Origin: Phorcus lineatus
Taxonomy: Eukaryota; Mollusca; Gastropoda; Trochida; Trochidae
DNA length: 64,000 nt
Assembly (NCBI GenBank): GCA_921293015.1
Contig: OV121089.1
Location: forward strand, 45,269,220-45,333,219
Direction: 5' to 3'
Shown: piece by piece, positions 58,691-64,000 of the stretch
Layout of the letters: every line of letters starts with the position of its first letter
Numbering within the stretch: position 1 is the stretch's first letter
The notes under the pieces: generated by a model
What the model was told of the DNA's origin: nothing
The model's input: only the letters and a program-made list of their open reading frames with translations
Databases searched by the model: none
Made by a program: the position numbers and the translations under genes

Positions 58691-61600
58691 TCATGGGTGT
58701 CATTTATTCATAAATGATTATGTCTGAGTGAAAGATGTTCAGTAGGTCTATATATCGGTGGTCTTGGTTACAGCAAAAGAGTTATCTAGACAGGACTGAC
58801 CTTACAAACCTAACTGGAGGATATATTCAAGCTGTGTGGTTTGACGAATCAGAAATGGAATACACAAGTCCCGTCTTGCAATTCTGGAGCTTGATTGGAA
58901 GACCAACAGATGGTGTTTAGTGCTGCATTAGTGCAAGTGCTTTGTAAAGGACCTTGAGGAATATGATTCACGAATATTTTCCCTTTTGAGTCAGGACAAC
59001 TCAGTCTGTCATGTTGAGTGTTCTGTGAGAAATGTAACTATAGTTATCTGTGTGATCTGATGATTGACTATTATATATATATAATAGTGGAACTTGGAGA
59101 AAACACACAAAGAAGGACATTTCTTTTAGAAGTCATCATGTTTTTGTTAAATTCTGACAACTTTGTTATGAGGAGTATCAATAACGTCATAAGGTGTGTG
59201 GAATCATACAGAAAAGATTTAAATATGTACACACACACACACACACATGATTTTGCCAGGGGATTATATATATGTGCTTCAGTGATAAAATTTTCTTTGA
59301 AAGAGACCCATCAAGGAGAGGTTAAAATACATCAGGCTCCATTTGTTATCACTAGCTCAATGTAATGTCCACATCACTTTAAGTTCTTTTTACATTTGTG
59401 AAAGACAAAACTCTTTTCTAAATTTTGTCTATGCCAATTTAAGTGAAATAGAAAAATCTATCTAAAGTGTTATTTGAGTAATCTATATTTATGTTTTTTC
59501 TATTTGTGTACTTTGGTTCTGTTAAGGAATGAGGAAATATTTTTTATTCTAAAGATGCTATGACTTTAATATAAGCATCTGCAAGCACTCGCCATACTGT
59601 ATAAAGCTAAAAGGGTATAAAAGAAATTATTTTTGAATTGGTGTGCCAATTTTCATATCGTGTAATTTAAATTGCTCAACCGGTATGTATATCCAGTAAT
59701 AATTAATGCAATAAAGGGATTGAAAAATATTAAACCCTATTGATATAGCTTATACTCAGAATTTTACAAATAGACATTTGGTTATTTCAAAATAACATTT
59801 TATGTTATTCAAACCTACAAGCATTCATAAATTGTTTCTTCTTTCTTTTTCATGTAATATGTTAAACCCCCAGCCTACTGCACAGCTGGTGAGCAACCTC
59901 TGGTGTGTACAGCAGGCAGACAGTTAAGAGACTTCAGTATTATTATACTATTATACCAAATTGATAAATTATGTTAATCTACTTTTATCATTTGTTTGCT
60001 TATATACTGAAAAAGATTATAGGAATTATAAACAATTACATTAACACAAACAATTATGTATACATATACAATGAATTTGATTGATTGATGTAATTGTCAC
60101 GTATCTGTAACCAATACGATTCAGCAGAATTATTTATGTATTTTGAGATAATTTATATCATATTCAATGTCATTATAGCTCTGAAATGCTTATAGCAAAT
60201 ACTGAAGAAATTATAAAACCACCTGTTGAAGCTCAATTATATCTGTCCATATATTCAGTATTATTTCAAAGTCATGATCATAAGCAGATATATCATGGCT
60301 ATCAGATATCAACAAAGGTAGACAACTGTTCATTCCTCTTTCATGTTCATATGAATCGATACCACCAATGAAAGATAACTCCTGATGTTGATCAGTAGAA
60401 CGAAGACAATTCTTTATTTCTCAAAGTCAAAGAGTAGTGTTTTCCTCAAGTTGAATAGTCAATGGGAGACAACTCATATCTTACACATTTAAGGGTAGAT
60501 AACTCTGTTTTCCCTAATTGTAGACACATTCCAACCTATTGACACTGACATATCTTTTATTGTTTACTGGGCTTGTGTGGTCATGTTGTTCTGCCTGTTT
60601 CACTGTATGCAATATTTACATTTAAACATTTTAAATTGTCAACTCTTAAATACTCCCCAAATGGTTCTGTATTTAATGTAATTCTGAAACAAGTTTTTAA
60701 ATGGTGCTTTCATATTTCTGCACTTAAAATGTGAAGTAAGTGCAGTTGACAAATATAATTTGGCTAGATCGCATATATTGAACATGGCTTATTGAATGCC
60801 AACTGTTAACTGCAACATAGAAACAAAACTGAAATAGAAACACTGAACTGAGATAACATAACACTGTTCTTGGTTGCCTGACACCCAGTCCTGTAACTGT
60901 TTGAACCTGCATGAGATAGTATGAAGTGACTCTAGAAATGAGCTACTCTTTCATATTAATAAGGCCTTGCTTCCATTTATTAATGTACATCTTGTGATTT
61001 CTTCAGCTGCTTGAGCCAAACTGGATGCATTTGTTTACAATTTTACACCTGTTTGAAAAAGTTGTTGACCTTTTTTTTAATTTGCACAGCATATCATAGT
61101 TATTGTTGATGCTGGAAATTGTTGCTAAATTGTTGTTGACATCCTGTCTAATGCTTAAGAAAGAACAGCAAGTTATTTCATATCCTCTTTATTCTAGACG
61201 AGAGATTAGAAAGAAGTATTCTAACAGAAGGCAAAGGTGATTAATAACGCCACATGTCATAAATTGTCATTTTCAAAAGGTTTTAGGTGTATTGAAGAAA
61301 ACTGAACTTGCTGTCCATTTTTGGCATTACAAAGGAGCTTATTTCTGCTGGAAAATCATATGCTATATAAATCAAAATGGAGGCTTCTTCAATAGCTAGG
61401 CCAATGGTAATTTTTTGTCTGTAATAGCTGTAGTTAATATCTGCTATTAAAGCAATTTTCTGAATATCAAACTGCTAAGAATCTTTCAGTCATGTGGAAT
61501 TAGTTCATAAATATAACTGAAATATCATTTTTATCATCATCTCACCATGTATAGAAGTCATGCAAGAACTAACTCCAGAACTCGTCTAGTGTCTGTGTAT

Positions 61601-61906
61601 ACATTACTATTATGTACATACGACAAACACATGACAGATTCTAATCATAATATAAGAAATAAAAATCTTATAATCATTTCTGATGTTTGTGTGATTTGTT
61701 TGTAAAAGGTTATCTTTACAAGTTACTGTAGTGGTGACATTTTAAGGACTTCAAAGATATTTGTGATAAATCATCCAGGGCTTTATGTCTTGATCCTCTA
61801 CAATGTCACTCCTGGAATGTCTTGGAGAGGAAACTTATCTGCTCTTGAATCTTGGAAACATTGAAAGGCTTAATACAAAAAGAATATGACCTGAATGTGA
61901 CCAGAG

Positions 61907-62603
61907 CAGTGTTGCATCCAGGCCGCGCGATTGCGGGAAATGCGCTACTTCATATATCACTCGCGCAATTTTACTATTTTTGTGGGGGAGTAATCGCGCA
62001 AAATAACATTTCATCTCGCAATCGAGACAAACTAATGCGCAACCTACCTGGATTATTTAATTTCCAACTTTTTGATCAATAAAATAATATCAAATTACTT
62101 GATCACGTAAGCAATATCGTAAAAGTCGCTTCCCATTTACCAGTGCAATCGGCAAATCTCGTTAAATTTCGGCTTGGTCAATGAGACGTATTGTTTCCGA
62201 GATAAATGATAACATTGTTAGCTTTTCCGAATGTATGACATGCGTAATGGATGTTTCTTCCACCAGTACCGAGTTATGGCCAGCGCTGAATTTCGTCTGC
62301 TATTTCGCTAAAAGTGAAATCAGTGAGTGGAAAATGCCTAAAACAAAAAGAATTACCGAATGTTTTCGTAATCCTACGCTTGTTAGTCCTGAAACATCTA
62401 CCTATAGTCAAGATAATCACGTAAGTGAGACCGACCACAATGCTGACAATTCCGATGTCTCGATTTTAGTTTCTTCAGGAAAGAAAATCAAATGTGTTAT
62501 ATCACTTTATTAGCACAATTACACAATTTCAGGTCACTCCCCCACTTTTGTGAAAGTAAGGGGGGACGTCCCCCTTTTTTGTCAAAACCTGGATGCAACA
62601 CTG
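61907..62603. mobile_element. Short TIR DNA transposon remnant, possibly hAT-like (copy B)
   Basis: 697-bp counterpart of 27160-27841 with the same perfect 16-bp ends. It has 19 bp (acaatttcaggtcactccc) that copy A lacks near 27779, and lacks 4 bp that copy A has. The 110-codon open segment is at 62181-62513. Confidence 0.7.
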
Positions 62604-62679
62604 CAGAGCAAAGCCTGAGATATTCAAGACATGTACTGGACTGTAAAAAGCAAACTGGATATATATTCTTCAATAAGTC

Positions 62680-62870
62680 CATGTGCCTTGTCCTGACCTT
62701 TCCCCTATAGAGCATGTCTGGGACACGATCTGGAGACGTGTTCGTAGATGTCAACCAACAACACCGAAAGAATTGGCCGTTTGGCTGTAACAGGAGTAAG
62801 ACAGATTGATACGAAAAATGCTGAATGTCTGAGGATTGGTGGAGCAGTTACTCATTATTAATACAATTTT
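62680..62870 (+). pseudogene. Tc1/mariner transposase C-terminal remnant (copy B)
   Basis: Counterpart of 27917-28110, with the same SPIEHVWD block and the same stop codons, so it was already dead before the duplication. Confidence 0.75.
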
Positions 62871-63691
62871 TTCCCCCACTATTTTCACCTTTGATGGTGT
62901 ATCTCTTTGGGAGTGAGATGAGGTCGTCAGATAAGTCACCTAATGAACTGTTTATGTTCATGTATAGGCAATTGGCCTTTTTTAACATACGCTAGTTACC
63001 TCTAAGAAAACCAACAGTGCATATCCGCAGTTTTGTATTGTTTCTGAATATCCCCCCCTTTTTTAAGAGTATAGTTGGCTGTAGGGCTGGATATTGAACA
63101 AAATTCATATTTTGATATATAGAGAACTCCCACAAGTGTAAACTGATACCAAATATATCAAATGGCTTGCTGAGGATATTTTTACTTTTTCCAAGAGTGT
63201 TGATATGTTCTGTATCAGAAGACACGAGGATGAGATTTTATTTATCATCAAAAATAATTTTAAATTACATTTCCATGCAAAATTTCCATCTATGATCATT
63301 GCCCTGAGGGTCCAATGCATCGTTATAGCATTGTGATGTCCTCATTTTAAAAGAAACCCGTTAATCTTGCACAACTTATTGCAAAGATAAGAAACCCATG
63401 CTTTTGGAGGTTTGGATGCCGACCTTTTAGCTATGAGTTGAAGAGGACTGCAAGATGCCTTGTAAGCCACTGAGGAATTAAGCATAATAAGATTGGCTCA
63501 CTTTAGAAACGCCAAGTAAGGTGTCATGGTAAAAATCAACCACTTCTCATATCACACTGATTCATTTAAGCACAAGAAGCCCTATCAATCATTAACACCA
63601 GCATGTAATCTAGGATAATTCAGTGATAAATTTTATCAAAAATATAGTTAAATTAAATGCAAATCACATGAGCAGTGATTGTTTACCTTAA

Positions 63692-64000
63692 AGGCACTAG
63701 TGCACGCTTTTACGGTTTAAATTGGCTATTTTAAGGTTTAAGAGGACTTATGCAATCACTTAAGCTTTCTATCGATGCAATGAAATACTTAAAATTCTTT
63801 ACAATTGACCTGCAATCAACAATGAAAAAATTTAGACAGCCGCTGTCGGCTTGAACATATAACAAATCTAAGGTTAGCTGTGCACAAAACGGATAAATTA
63901 TAGACAGTTGAAAGCGGCTGAACACTTATTATGTGCAGCTGTTGAATTTACCTAAACTCTGAACTGAGAACAAATAATGAATTATGTTTTATGAAAGCAA
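63692..64000. other. Unique flank right of copy B
   Basis: No gene, repeat or signal that I can support. Confidence 0.5.

Overview
This is animal nuclear DNA: genes split by GT-AG introns, AT-rich introns, microsatellites, minisatellites and decayed DNA and RNA transposons. The best fit is a mollusc, possibly a gastropod. That rests on my recognition of a tRNA-headed SINE with a 'gtgatataa...ttgaaag...cgtta' tail and of the myosin-XVIII exon sequences; it is an inference and I searched no database.

Layout. (1) 1-7250: exon-free and AT-rich, probably an intron of the myosin gene whose motor exons lie upstream. (2) 7251-22119: twenty exons on + encoding the IQ/neck and the whole coiled-coil tail of an unconventional myosin XVIII (MYO18A-like). 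The exons join in frame to 833 residues. A 200-N assembly gap sits in a CT microsatellite in one intron. (3) 22120-28929: 3' region of that gene, with a likely alternative last exon, a poly(A) signal, a short TIR element and a Tc1 remnant. (4) 30238-32993, minus strand: a complete four-exon ZMAT5 (U11/U12 snRNP 20 kDa) gene of 183 aa. (5) about 36093-48731, plus strand: a multi-exon death-domain protein with beta-rich ZU5/UPA-like segments and a Pro/Glu/Lys repeat linker (DTHD1-like, tentative); its 5' end is not resolved. Decayed transposons lie around and within it. (6) 50957-63691: a second, directly oriented copy of 15914-28929, carrying the last ten myosin tail exons (433 codons, all open) and the same 3' region and transposon remnants. 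It has no upstream myosin exons. (7) 63692-64000: unique flank.

The most striking features are structural. A 13-kb segment occurs twice, 35 kb apart, and the seven exon differences I found are all synonymous. A 241-bp insertion in copy A's intron carries copy-B-type sequence and is flanked by 38-bp direct repeats. At three separate myosin exons, a splice junction has itself been tandemly duplicated (donor at 7800, acceptor at 14686, acceptor at 17352), leaving arrays of decoy splice sites. The duplication could be a real recent segmental duplication or an uncollapsed haplotype; the N gap inside copy A makes that ambiguity important. I see no prokaryotic genes, CRISPR arrays or RNA genes that I can support as functional.
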